Positions 1-8,631 of a DNA stretch of 64,000 nucleotides are shown here, in pieces. Under the pieces are notes generated by a model. That model was not told where the DNA came from and searched no databases. It saw nothing but the letters and a program-made list of their open reading frames with translations. Numbering within the stretch: the first letter of the stretch is position 1; each line of letters opens with the position of its first letter. The DNA comes from Sarcocystis neurona (lineage: Eukaryota > Apicomplexa > Conoidasida > Eucoccidiorida > Sarcocystidae): NCBI GenBank assembly GCA_000727475.1, contig KL647311.1, forward strand, positions 2,039,295 to 2,103,294, written 5' to 3'. Both the position numbers and the translations under genes were made by a program.

Positions 1-245
1 CTGCTGCTGCTGCTCCTCCTGCTGTTGCTGCTGCTCCTCCTGCTGTTGCTGCTGCTCCTCCTGCTGTTGCTGCCGCTCCTCTTGCTGCTACTCCTCCTCC
101 TCCTGCTGCTGCTCCTGCTGCTCCTGTTGTTGCTGCCGCTCCTCCTGCTGTTACTCCTCCTCCTGCTCCTGCTCCTGCCGCTGCTGCTCCTGCCGCTGCT
201 GCTCCTCCTGCTGCTCCTTTTGCTGCTGCTGCTGCTGCTGTCGCT
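1..245. repeat. CTG/CTC triplet tract at window edge
   Basis: Almost uninterrupted CTG, CTC and TTG triplets. The plus strand reads as poly-leucine, which is unlikely to be a real protein. On the minus strand the Q/E reading is broken by in-frame TAA and TAG codons (for example where the plus strand has GTTACTCC), while the A/G and S/R readings stay open. The tract may be the edge of a HAAR-type coding region that continues outside the window, or 3' sequence of the minus-strand exon at 273-458. Confidence 0.85.
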
Positions 246-272
246 GCGGCTGCTGTTTGGCTGTGTGGACGG

Positions 273-458
273 CTACTTCTTTTGGCGCACCAGGAGTTCC
301 ACTACTTCTTTTATTTCGTCAGAAGGTGTCTTGATATCCTGTGACCATCCGCTTTCTTTTTCTCGCAAGAAATACCTTCGAAGGTGTCGCTCTTCTTCGA
401 AAGAACAAAGGCACGTATACCTAGCTGACCCTTCACAGCCACACTGCTGTCGCTCTCC
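273..458 (-). CDS. Candidate 3'-terminal exon, function unknown
   Basis: Read on the minus strand, an open frame ends at a TAG at 273-275. It gives a charged helical sequence including RHLRRYFLREKES and SDEIKEVVELLVRQKK just before the stop. Upstream there is a possible splice acceptor (a TATATATGTAG-type site next to 458); a second acceptor could start the exon at 420. No start codon is seen, so this would be the last exon of a gene running leftward. The composition (E, K, R, few repeats) is unlike the CTG-rich flanks, which favours coding. No family was recognised, and chance cannot be excluded because the frame is short. Confidence 0.32.
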   Translation of the reverse strand, partial: GERQQCGCEGSARYTCLCSFEEERHLRRYFLREKESGWSQDIKTPSDEIKEVVELLVRQKK

Positions 459-756
459 CTACATATATACGTATGGAGAGACAGAGAGTCTTTGTGTATA
501 TTTGTCGCTGCTTTTTTTGTCTCCGGCCTGCGCAGGATCCACTTCTTCCTGCTTTTCTTCTACTTTTATCTTCTGGGTGTTCATCTTCTCCCCTGTCTCG
601 TCGTATGTCTCCGTCTCTCCCTATGCATGCATGCACAGCTCTATACCGACACGTATTTCTACGTACATCACCGCCTTCCTTTTCTTCTCTTCCGTCTCTT
701 TCTCTGCTCCTTCCTCGTGAAAACACATATGTGTACTTATCCCCAATCTCTCACGA

Positions 757-925
757 ATACATACATATATACATATACATATATATATATATATATATGT
801 GTATCTCTACTGCTGACTCAGGCACATATATATATGTGTTTGTTTCTACGACTCTCTCGTGAATATATATATATGTATTTATTTCTGTCTCTCTGTTGCT
901 GTCTGTCTCTCCGTCTCTCTCTCTA
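757..925. repeat. TA/ATACAT microsatellite cluster
   Basis: A run of alternating TA around 768-798 and ATATATATATGT blocks near 826-876 lie between CT-rich stretches. Translations here (Y/I/H-rich) are artefacts of the repeat. It lies upstream of the first visible WD40 exon, so it is probably intronic or 5' flanking. Confidence 0.85.
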
Positions 926-1009
926 TATATGAAACGACGAACTTTTTGGTGCATGACATGAGGCGACGGCGCTGCTTTTTGTGCTGTTGGTGCTGCACGC
1001 CGCATGCAG

Positions 1010-1478
1010 GTGTGGAGTTGGAGCAACACCCGCAGCGTGGAGACATTTCTTCTTCCTGCGGTGCCGCGGTGTCTCGTCTCCATCTTCTCTCCCCTTTCGT
1101 CTTCTTCTTCGTCGCTGGCGTCCTCGGCCACTGCTGCTGCTGCTGCTGCGGGGGGGGGAGAAGAAGGAGGCTGCCTCCTCGCGGCGGGCTGCGATGACGC
1201 TTCCATCTACCTGCTGCCGTGTCGCAGCGCGGCGGCGCCTCCGCTCCCGGCCGCCACTTCCCTCTCCTCCCATGGCAGCAGCAACAGCAGCAGTGATGAT
1301 GCGGAGATGAAGTCGTCGGGGATCCGCCGTCTCGTCGGTCACAGCGGCAGCGTCTGGGGCTGCGTTTTCTCCGCCGATGAACAGCGCCTTGTCTCTTGTG
1401 CTGCCGACGGGGTTCGTCTTTGGGGACTGCGCGGCGACGCCCTGTCCTGTTGCCTCCATGTTTCTCATGTCTCTCCAA
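1010..1478 (+). CDS. WD40-repeat exon, TAF5-like (exon A)
   Basis: The exon starts after a pyrimidine-rich acceptor ending CATGCAG at 1009 and ends at an AA|GTAAGA donor at 1479. It encodes two WD40 blades. The first contains GCLLAAGCDDASIYLLPC. The second contains RRLVGHSGSVWGCVFSA followed by LVSCAADGVRLWGL, a canonical GH...DG.RLW repeat. A serine/alanine/acidic spacer of about 50 residues separates them. This layout (first blade, acidic insertion, then a K/R-x-L-x-GHSGxV blade) resembles the start of the TAF5 propeller of TFIID, a nuclear transcription factor. The TAF5 assignment is inference; WD40 is clear. The 5' exons are not resolved. The exon ends one base into a codon, which matches exon B at 3047. 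Confidence 0.62.
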
Positions 1479-3046
1479 GTAAGAAAGAAACGATTGACTC
1501 CCGTCGCTCTCCCTTCCTCCCGCCGGAGAAACATGTCCTGCCAGGCCTGCTCTTCACGCGTGTGTGGTGTCCACGTATCAAGGGAAGTATCAGATATGCC
1601 GCTGCTTCTGCTGCGACCCTGCTGCTGCTGCGACCCTCCTGCTGCTGCGACCCTCCTGCTGCTGAGACCCTCCTGCTGCTGCGACCCTCCTGCTGCTGCG
1701 ACCCTCCTGCTGCTGCGACCCTCCTGCTGCTGCGACCCTCCTGCTGCTGCGACCCTGCCGCTGGTTTTCGTATGTCTCTGTGACTTCTGCTGTAGCTCTG
1801 GCGCCGCCGCGACTCTGCTGCTGCTCCTTCTCCTCGTCGTCTCCGGAGAAATAAGGCTGCTTCTCCCACATATATGTATATACATACATGCATATCCACA
1901 CACAGAGACAGAGAGACAGAGAGAAAAGAAGAGAGAGACACAGAAAGAACGATACACACATGCATATATATACATATATATGTGTATGATAGCTTGCCAG
2001 CCACATTGTTGCTGGTGGCTTGTTGTTGCACATGAACTCTCGTCGGTTATGTGCCGCTGCCGTCTCGTCACCAGAGGAAGAGAGAAGAAAAAAGAAGCGA
2101 AGAGTGACATGTTGTGTGCTGCTGCGGGGCCCTCTCTACCCCTACATATTCATTAGTGTACACATATATATATATAAAGGTATTTGTATGTGAATAAGTA
2201 TGTACATATATATATATGCCGGCTGACATGTAAATGTGTATGTTAATATGTGTGTACGTAGGTCTATATATAAATGAACTAGTTTGTATGTAAGTGTAAA
2301 AGTATACACATACATATATATATATATGTATATATATATCTCTGTGTATGTACACACCTATGTATGTGTGTATATATAATGTATGAGGGTGGTGCTGCTG
2401 CTGTTGCTGATGTATTCGTATTCGTGTATATACATGTGGGAGGAAAGTGACAGCAGATGCTGCTCATTTGGAAAGGAGCAGCATGGACAACTGCTGCCGT
2501 GGCCGCAGGCGCTCGCGGGCAACTTTTGTGTCATTTCTCATATGTGAGGAGATTCGGGGGAGGACGGCCGAGGACTCCTCATCCACACGTGTCAGTCTGC
2601 TGCCGCCACCGGTCCTGCTGCCGCTGCTGGTGCTGCTGCTGCTGGTGCTGCTGCTGCTGCAAGTGGCGCCACTGTTGCTGCTGCTGCTGCTGTCGCCTGT
2701 AGAGGTAGACTGCGTCTCAGGGAAGTTGCTGTTTCTTGTGAAGAGCCTCTTCTTCTTTCTCGTGCTTTTTTCTGGGTGTTGTCTCTTTCTGTTCGTCTAT
2801 CCTGTTCTCTTCTGTCATCGCCCTGAATTCCTTTCGCCTTCCTTTTCTTCCTGCCTTCGTCTCCTCTCCGCGTGCTCCTCCCTGCCTCTGTCTTCTGCTG
2901 TTCCCTCCCGCTCGCTTCTTCTTTTTTCGACATCCCACAAGTGCGCAAGTATCCCTCACCGTATCCCTCGCCTTCCTGCTGCTCAGCTGCTTCTTCTTCC
3001 CGGCTTCGCGTCCTTCGTCGCGTGCCTGTCTTGCTCCTTGGCTCAG
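1479..3046 (+). other. Proposed intron 1 of the WD40 gene
   Basis: Runs from the GTAAGA donor at 1479 to a strong pyrimidine-rich acceptor (CTTGGCTCAG) ending at 3046. It holds a 17-bp minisatellite (1605-1765), TA/TG-rich microsatellites (about 1870-2400) and a CTG/CTGGTG tract (about 2613-2700). Plus-strand open frames at 2447-3211 are leucine-rich readings of CTG and CTT runs. A further exon inside is possible but not supported. Confidence 0.45.
1605..1765. repeat. 17-bp minisatellite (GCGACCCTCCTGCTGCT)
   Basis: About nine near-perfect copies of a 17-bp unit, with one CGA-to-AGA variant near 1666. Because 17 is not a multiple of three, all three frames cycle through the unit and give 17-residue protein repeats on the minus strand (R/S/V/A/G/Q). 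A non-triplet period supports a non-coding, intronic location. Confidence 0.9.
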
Positions 3047-3552
3047 GAAGCATCTGTCTCGGCCTCCACACCGTTGCTGCTGCTGCTGCTGATGCATTCG
3101 GACGTGCCGTGCTGCTGCCGGCTCTCGGACCGTTCGGGAGAGTCCCAGCAGCAGCAGCAAGGAGAAAAGACAGCTCAGGAAGAGAAGAAGGAGGAGGAGG
3201 AGAAGAATTAGCAGCGGAAGAATGTGTGCGTTTGTTTGACGGCGAGGCGGCGCAGCGACAGCTGCTGCATGCAAGACAGCGCAGCACGGGCAAGCGAATG
3301 CTGCTGCTGCAGCTTGCTGCTGCTGGTGCTGCTCTGCAGCTGGGGAAGCAACGTGTCGGGGCTGCCGAACGAGACGCCTGCGCTGAGAAGCAGGCGGACC
3401 GGTGGCCGGGGAGAGAAGCCAGAAGGGAAAGCAGCAGCAGCAAAGACGAAGAAGCAGCAGCAGCAACTCTCGCAGCAACGCGAGACGCTGCCTCGTGGTG
3501 GCCACGCGTGTGGCACCTCTCGACGCCCCTTCTTCACCTGCATGCGCTTCAG
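3047..3552 (+). CDS. Candidate exon B of the WD40 gene
   Basis: Bounded by a pyrimidine-rich acceptor ending at 3046 and a CTTCAG|GTGAGT donor at 3553. With the single base carried from exon A, the frame opens AGA AGC ATC and stays open to the donor, ending in phase 0. The product has an Ala/Lys/Glu/Gln-rich middle and weak WD40-like segments: ECVRLFDGEAAQRQLL near the middle and ASWWPRVWHLSTPLLHLHALQ at the end, which could be the last strands of a blade. The blade expected next in TAF5 is not visible, so an exon may be missing or this may be a divergent propeller. The frame is chosen on phase agreement, not on strong homology. Confidence 0.42.
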
Positions 3553-4978
3553 GTGAGTTTTTTCGTCGAGGTTTAAGAGGACAGCGTTCTACCGGGCAGC
3601 AGCTCCTACCCGTCTCGCGTCCCTCCACTAAGTAGCGGAATGTGCTGCCCCTTCTCTTCTCCTCCCCAGGCACACCTCACGAACTCTTCTCCACGTCCAC
3701 ACAGACTCACACCCCTTCATACGCAGAGCGCGAAATGGAGGGATAAATGTAGACCAGTTCAAATGTATAGACAGACATATATATATGTATAGGGCGTGTA
3801 CACAGGTGTATAGATAGAAGAGAGACAAATCGAATGTAGACAGAGACGTGTAGATAAGTAGAAGTGTACCTGTGGAGACGTGTAGATGATGTCTCTGTGT
3901 GTCCGTAGAGGTGCCTGGACCTGGAAGCATATATATCTATAGAGAAATAAAGACATAAGCAGAAGGAAATTCACATATATGTATATCTGTGAAGATATAC
4001 ACATATGTGTGTAGATGTGTGTCTGTGGTGTGCGTGGGAGGCCTGCACGATTTTTTGTGTTGGTGACTGCCTGCAGCAGCGAGGGACGGTGGGGGAGACG
4101 CGCAGGAGAGCCCCGCGTCTCGTTGTCGCCGTGTTTTCGCGTCATTTCTTCGCGCAGCTGCCCCACCCTCTGCGTCTGTGCGTCTCCCTCTTTTTGCTGC
4201 TCACGTCTCTCCTCTGTAGCGTTTTCTGCGTGTCTCTCCGATGCTCCTCTCTCTGAAGCGGGACGCATGCACGTCCGTGTCGGCGGCGCAGCACCCCGGC
4301 CTGCTGCATTCGTGTCTCCCCACACCCTGCAGCAGACGTGCTTCCCGGAGACACACACACGCGTGTCTGCTGCCCCCCCCCGTCTCCCCGTCTCTCCCTC
4401 CGTGTGTGGGGGGGTTGGTCGTCGGCGAGTCTCCGCGGCCGCTGGCAGATCCACCGCGACGGAGTTTGTGTGACGGCGCGTGTCAGCAGAAGACACCATC
4501 CGTGGAGAAGAGAAGTAGACACGAGACACGCACACATCTGCCTTGCGAGCGTGGACGGCCGGAGACACGTGTGGATGTACGTCGCACGTGTGCGAATGTG
4601 GAAGGGCCAAGTGACGATGGAGACGCTGCATGCACTTCTTATTTTGTAGACACGCGTCTCTCCTGGGGAGCCACACTTGGCAGCCGGTGGAGAGAAGATG
4701 TGCGGGGTCGCGCGACGGCTCCTCTCCTCGTAGAGACAGCACTTTTTTATCCGCCAAACGGGAGACGCTGCACCAAGCTGCCGACGTCTCCCTCTTCGTT
4801 TTCGACGTACACGCTTCCGCGACTTGTAGTAGTAGTAGTAGACGCGACCGTTCTTGGTATGGGCAGAGAAGACGGGCCTTGCTTTCTGCCGTTTTCTACG
4901 TAGATGTGTGTGGGGGTGGAGCGCTGCGAGGAGACGTGTGCTGTGTGCGGCCGGTGCTGCGGCCGTGCGTTGTTGCAG
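3553..4978 (+). other. Proposed intron 2 of the WD40 gene
   Basis: Starts with GTGAGT and ends at GTTGTTGCAG (4978). It is rich in GTCTCTCC/TGTCTCC and holds short TATA-type microsatellites near 3775 and 3975. Minus-strand open frames here (for example within 3759-4757) are R/E/H-rich readings of the CT-rich strand. Weak WD-like fragments near 4580-4610 and 4780-4810 may mark additional exons that I cannot delimit. Confidence 0.4.
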
Positions 4979-5545
4979 ACGCTGCAGCAGCGGGAGGCCG
5001 AGGAGCGGCGGGCGGCCGAGCAGCAGCGCGCGACGAGAGACGCTCGCGTCGTTTCCTCGGGCAGCAGGGGCAGCGTCGAGCGCAGCAGCACCGAGGAGAG
5101 CAAGAAGAAGAAAATCCGCAAGCTCGAGAAGCAGCTGCAGCAAGCGGAAGAGCGTAAGGCCTTCCTCGAGGACGCGGTGCTTGCGTTGCTGAGCCGCCAA
5201 AAATCTGCTGCTGCAGCTGCAGCGACACCAGCAGCAGCCAGGTGCGACGCCCGGCAAAAAGCAGAAGAAGAAGCTGCTGCAGCCACCGAAGAAGCACGGG
5301 CAGAAAGTCCTGTTGAAGAGGCAGCCACAGCCGCAGATGCAGGAGAGGAAGAAGCGGCAGCAGCGGCAGCAGCAGGGGACGCAGCAACGGCAGGAGAGGG
5401 GAAGGGAGAAGCAGGGGCAACAACAGCAGCAGGTCGAGGCACGGGCACTGCGACGCAGAAAATCAAAGAGAAGAAGAGAAAGAGGAGAAGGAAGAAAAGG
5501 GACGAACGCGTGGTCATGACACTGGGGAGCAGCAGCAGCTCGTGA
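4979..5545 (+). CDS. C-terminal coiled-coil exon, probably of the WD40 gene (exon C)
   Basis: The exon begins in phase 0 after a TTGTTGCAG acceptor, matching the phase-0 end of exon B, and stops at a TGA at 5543-5545. It encodes a heptad-like coiled coil (TLQQREAEERRAAEQQ, then KKKIRKLEKQLQQAEERKA and FLEDAVLALLSRQ). An A/E/G-rich low-complexity stretch and a basic tail (KIKEKKRKRRRKKRDERV) that could be a nuclear localisation signal follow. Codon use is GC-rich at third positions. The link to exons A and B rests on splice phase and proximity; such a tail is not typical of TAF5, so either the TAF5 call or the linkage may be wrong. A coding call for this exon alone is fairly safe. Confidence 0.6.
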   Translation, partial: TLQQREAEERRAAEQQRATRDARVVSSGSRGSVERSSTEESKKKKIRKLEKQLQQAEERKAFLEDAVLALLSRQKSAAAAAATPAAARCDARQKAEEEAAAATEEARAESPVEEAATAADAGEEEAAAAAAAGDAATAGEGKGEAGATTAAGRGTGTATQKIKEKKRKRRRKKRDERVVMTLGSSSSS

Positions 5546-8363
5546 AGCTGCGCGGTTGCGCAGCAAAAGCCACGTCTACCGCACCGCAGCGGCGGCGCAC
5601 ACAGGTGTCCGGGCAGCAACGCGTGCAGAAGCAGCAGGAGCAGCAGTGAAAGAGAAACGCGCCGGGGGCTGGGAAGGGCCTCGCCGCTTGCGCGTGTCAT
5701 CAGCAGCAACGACGCCAATCCGACGTCGTGTGGGAAATTCGCATGCAAACAAACAACAGCAGCAGCGTGGGAACTTCCCTCACTACCCTGCTAGCTCGCG
5801 CGTGTCCCAAGTACACGTACATATATATATAAATGTGTAGGTGTGAATATTTAGAAAGGTATTGTCGAGGAAGGCTGCTGCGAGCCTACGCGTGGGGTGC
5901 CGCGCGCCCCCAGCAAAGAGAGGAACTTCTTCATTTCGACGAAACGACTGCAGCGGCGACTCTGCTGCCGTGCCTCCGGTAGCCAGCGCCGGGCGCGTGC
6001 GTGCATGCGCGCCCATGCGTAGTCGCATCACAGCAGCAGGTGCACCTGCGACTCGCTTTCTCCTGCACACCTCCTTCGCGTCCTCATGCAGGCGCTGCGA
6101 AGAGAAAACGCACTTTTTTCCGTATGACGTCTGCATGCGCAGTCCCTGCTCCGGGACAAAACACATTCGACACGCGAATGACTGCACCTCCACGCGCCCT
6201 TCTCTCCCGAAGGAACACGTTAGTTACCCGACGCCGAGGCGGGTGCCTGCATGCGCAGTTTTCTCGCGTGCGCGTCTACGATGAACATCTGCAGCCGTGG
6301 AGACGCGACTTCCTCCGTCGCCACGTGCGTCGCACCGTGCCTGCTCCACTGCATCAACTTCATTGTAGGGGAAGATGTGGAGGGGCGGGTACTTGTGGAC
6401 TTTCCAGGATCTCTATGGCTGTACACACATACCTGCGGTATACATATGTGTGGATTTCCTGCGTATATATACACATACAGACGTATGCGTTATCTCTCTC
6501 TATATAGGTTACCACGGTTGGTGTATAAACATATATGCGTACATATGGTGCCTCATTTATATATATAGGTATATGCATATGTAGATGCAGATACGTATCT
6601 TTGTCTATGTCTATATATGTATGCGTATATACGTGTGGTGTGTGTGGACATAGAGACAGAGAGCGAGACAGAGAGACATGCGTATGTGTATATTTATCTA
6701 GGGATATATGCGTATGCGTATATACCTGTGGTATATATGTATATGTACATACATACGTATATGTATGACTGTGTGTATACCGAGACGTGTACGGATTGAT
6801 GCATGCAGAAGTATGTGTGAGTGGATGAGTACGTCTTCCGTGTGCGCCCGCGGCTACATGTCTTCGTCTATTTCTGTCTATTTATGTGGGGAGAGACGCA
6901 TGTTTGCACGGGCGCAGGCGCGTATGCCTTTGCATGTTTGTGCGTATGAACTTGTCTGAGGCGGTCTTCCCGCAGTTCCGCCATGCCCGACTCGTTTCTC
7001 TCTATCTACACACACACACACACAGACAGACACACACACACACCGACCTGGACGGTCGGATTTTCTTTTCCCGAGATGCTCGCGCGTATTGCTGCCAGGC
7101 GCACAGCTGCTGCTTCACCTTCGAGAGCGTTGCTCGTCGTTACTTCTTCTTTCTTGCCCTCGCGTGATCTGACCCCACGCCTGTGCACGACGCAGCACGC
7201 ATGGACGCACACAGCTGTCTCTGTCTCGGCCCAATTGCCGTCTTGTCTCCTCCGTTTGCATGTCTGGCTGTGTCTATTTCTTTGTGTTTTCCTGCGCCGG
7301 GGTGCCCCGCAACCCTCTGGGGCGTCGGGAATTCTCCACGCGTTTCTCGAAGCGCTGCACGCGTTTTTGTCAAGAAGACGACCTGCTGCTGCACGTGGCT
7401 GGCGCGTGTGTAGCTGCTACGGCGACTGCAGCACACCGCACTTGTCGCTTCGCTGTCTCTCCCGGCTCCACCCGTAAACACGCACGGAGACAGAGACAGC
7501 GATATGCGCCCTTGTCACTGTCTCGGTGTGGGGGGGGATGTTCGGATTTTCGTGTGTGTGTGTGTCTGTGTGTGTCCCGGTATAGACAAAACATGTGTGT
7601 AATATATACGGGTTAGAAGACGGCAGAAGAAAAATGGCACAGAGAGGTACGTATGTGTACTTCGTCCGATACGAACATGTATGCGTGTGGAGAGTTGTGG
7701 AAAAGTACGCGTATCCTGCTGCTGCTCTGACCGCCGAGGGTGGGCGGCACAGGGCAAAGTGACTGCTGGTGGCACGGCACGCAGACGCACGCATGCACGC
7801 AGCTCGGAGAAAGGTTAAGTTTTTCAAAGGTAAAAAAAGTTGGGGTTTCCCGTGCAGCTACGGGAGCTGCAGCTGAGACACACGTAACGCACAAACGTCG
7901 TCTGCGGTGTACGTACACCTCATGTAACACAAACAACTCTCCTAATAGAAGGTATGTACTGCAATTGTGGGGGGGTGCGGGCGGCAGGCGGGCCGCTCGC
8001 GGCGTTCTCCTCTTCCTTTACACACGTCTTCGCCTTGCATGTGTGTGTGGATATAAAAATACATGCACTGCTGCGCCAGTTCATTCCCACACATTCTCAC
8101 ACATACAGACACATACACACACACACGTATACACACATACCCGCAGAGACACATAAAAAGTCGATGTACGTGTGTGGAGTTCCGGATATCTCTCCGCCTC
8201 GTACCTAGAGATACACATGCTGCCGCCCGTGCGCGCCGCGTGTGTAAGCCATTTTCAGCGAGCGAGGACGCATGCTTGGGTGTTTGCACACACCCACACA
8301 CACTCCCACACCGCCGCTGCACCACGCGTGGGTGGGTCGTACGACGCGGCAGAGCAGCAGCGC
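5546..8363. other. Microsatellite-rich interval with unresolved open frames
   Basis: No gene can be assigned. At 5.78-6.47 kb both strands show protein-like frames: minus 5783-6193, and a plus stretch near 6260-6370 giving VRVYDEHLQPWRRDFLRRH after a CATGCGCAG acceptor-like site. Neither can be chosen with confidence. From 6420 to 6800 the DNA is ATGTATATAC-type repeat, and (CA)n follows at 7009-7047. Around 7050-7170 a plus-strand frame (DGRIFFSRDARAYCC, ending at a TGA) competes with minus-strand frames over the same bases. A (GT)n run lies at 7552-7577 and CA-rich DNA at 8090-8150. Confidence 0.5.
6420..6800. repeat. ATGTATATAC/CGTATAC-type microsatellite
   Basis: Degenerate alternating purine-pyrimidine DNA with many TATATGTA, CGTATGC and ACATAC blocks and short GTGTGGTGTG and GAGACAGAGA inserts. 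The several overlapping Y/I/C/V-rich open frames here are compositional, not genes. Confidence 0.85.
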
Positions 8364-8631
8364 ATGCTTGAAAACAATCTCCTGATGCGTCCGCAAGCGC
8401 GCGCCGGTGAGACATGCAGCTCTGGCAGGCCGCCGCAAACGCATGCGTCCTCTGCTGCTACCTGCAGGAGCAGCGGCAGGCCTGCTCACAGGCAGTGGAG
8501 AAAGGCCGGTTCTGCTGCTCGGCATCAGCCGCCCGCCACGCGCCCGTGCCGTGCTGTTTCTCTTTCTGCGTTTTCCCCTCTCCTTGGTCTACGCTACCCC
8601 CCGTAGATGTCGCTTGACCGTATATTCGTAA
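8364..8631 (+). CDS. Candidate two-exon C-terminal region, function unknown
   Basis: A plus-strand frame open from about 8172 reads YDAAEQQRMLENNLLMRPQ and meets a GCCG|GTGAGA donor at 8407. An acceptor (CTACCTGCAG, ending 8467) restores the frame after an intron of only 61 bases. The next exon reads GAAAGLLTGSGERPVLLLG, then a hydrophobic LFLFLRFPLSLVY segment, and stops at 8629-8631. A second acceptor further right (CTGCTCACAG) keeps the same frame. I give the internal ATG at 8364 as start, but the exon may begin upstream. A tail-anchored protein is possible. No family was recognised, and minus-strand frames overlap. Confidence 0.28.

Noticed and set aside
25..720. 231-codon plus-strand poly-leucine frame
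   Set aside because: Pure reading of CTG/CTC triplets on the strand opposite to the usual CAG sense; no other protein features.
923..2110. 395-codon minus-strand frame with 17-residue R/S/V/A/G/Q repeats
   Set aside because: It runs through the 17-bp minisatellite and microsatellites and overlaps the plus-strand WD40 exon, which has recognisable blades.
3759..4757. Minus-strand frame of 332 codons
   Set aside because: Falls in a CT-rich stretch between exons of the WD40 gene; the translation is R/E/H/T-rich from the complement of GTCTCC repeats and ends in microsatellite sequence.
4142..5748. Two long minus-strand frames (474 and 333 codons) over the coiled-coil exon
   Set aside because: Shadows of the plus-strand exon 4979-5545, which has a coiled coil, splice acceptor and basic tail; the minus readings are poly-L/C/S/A.
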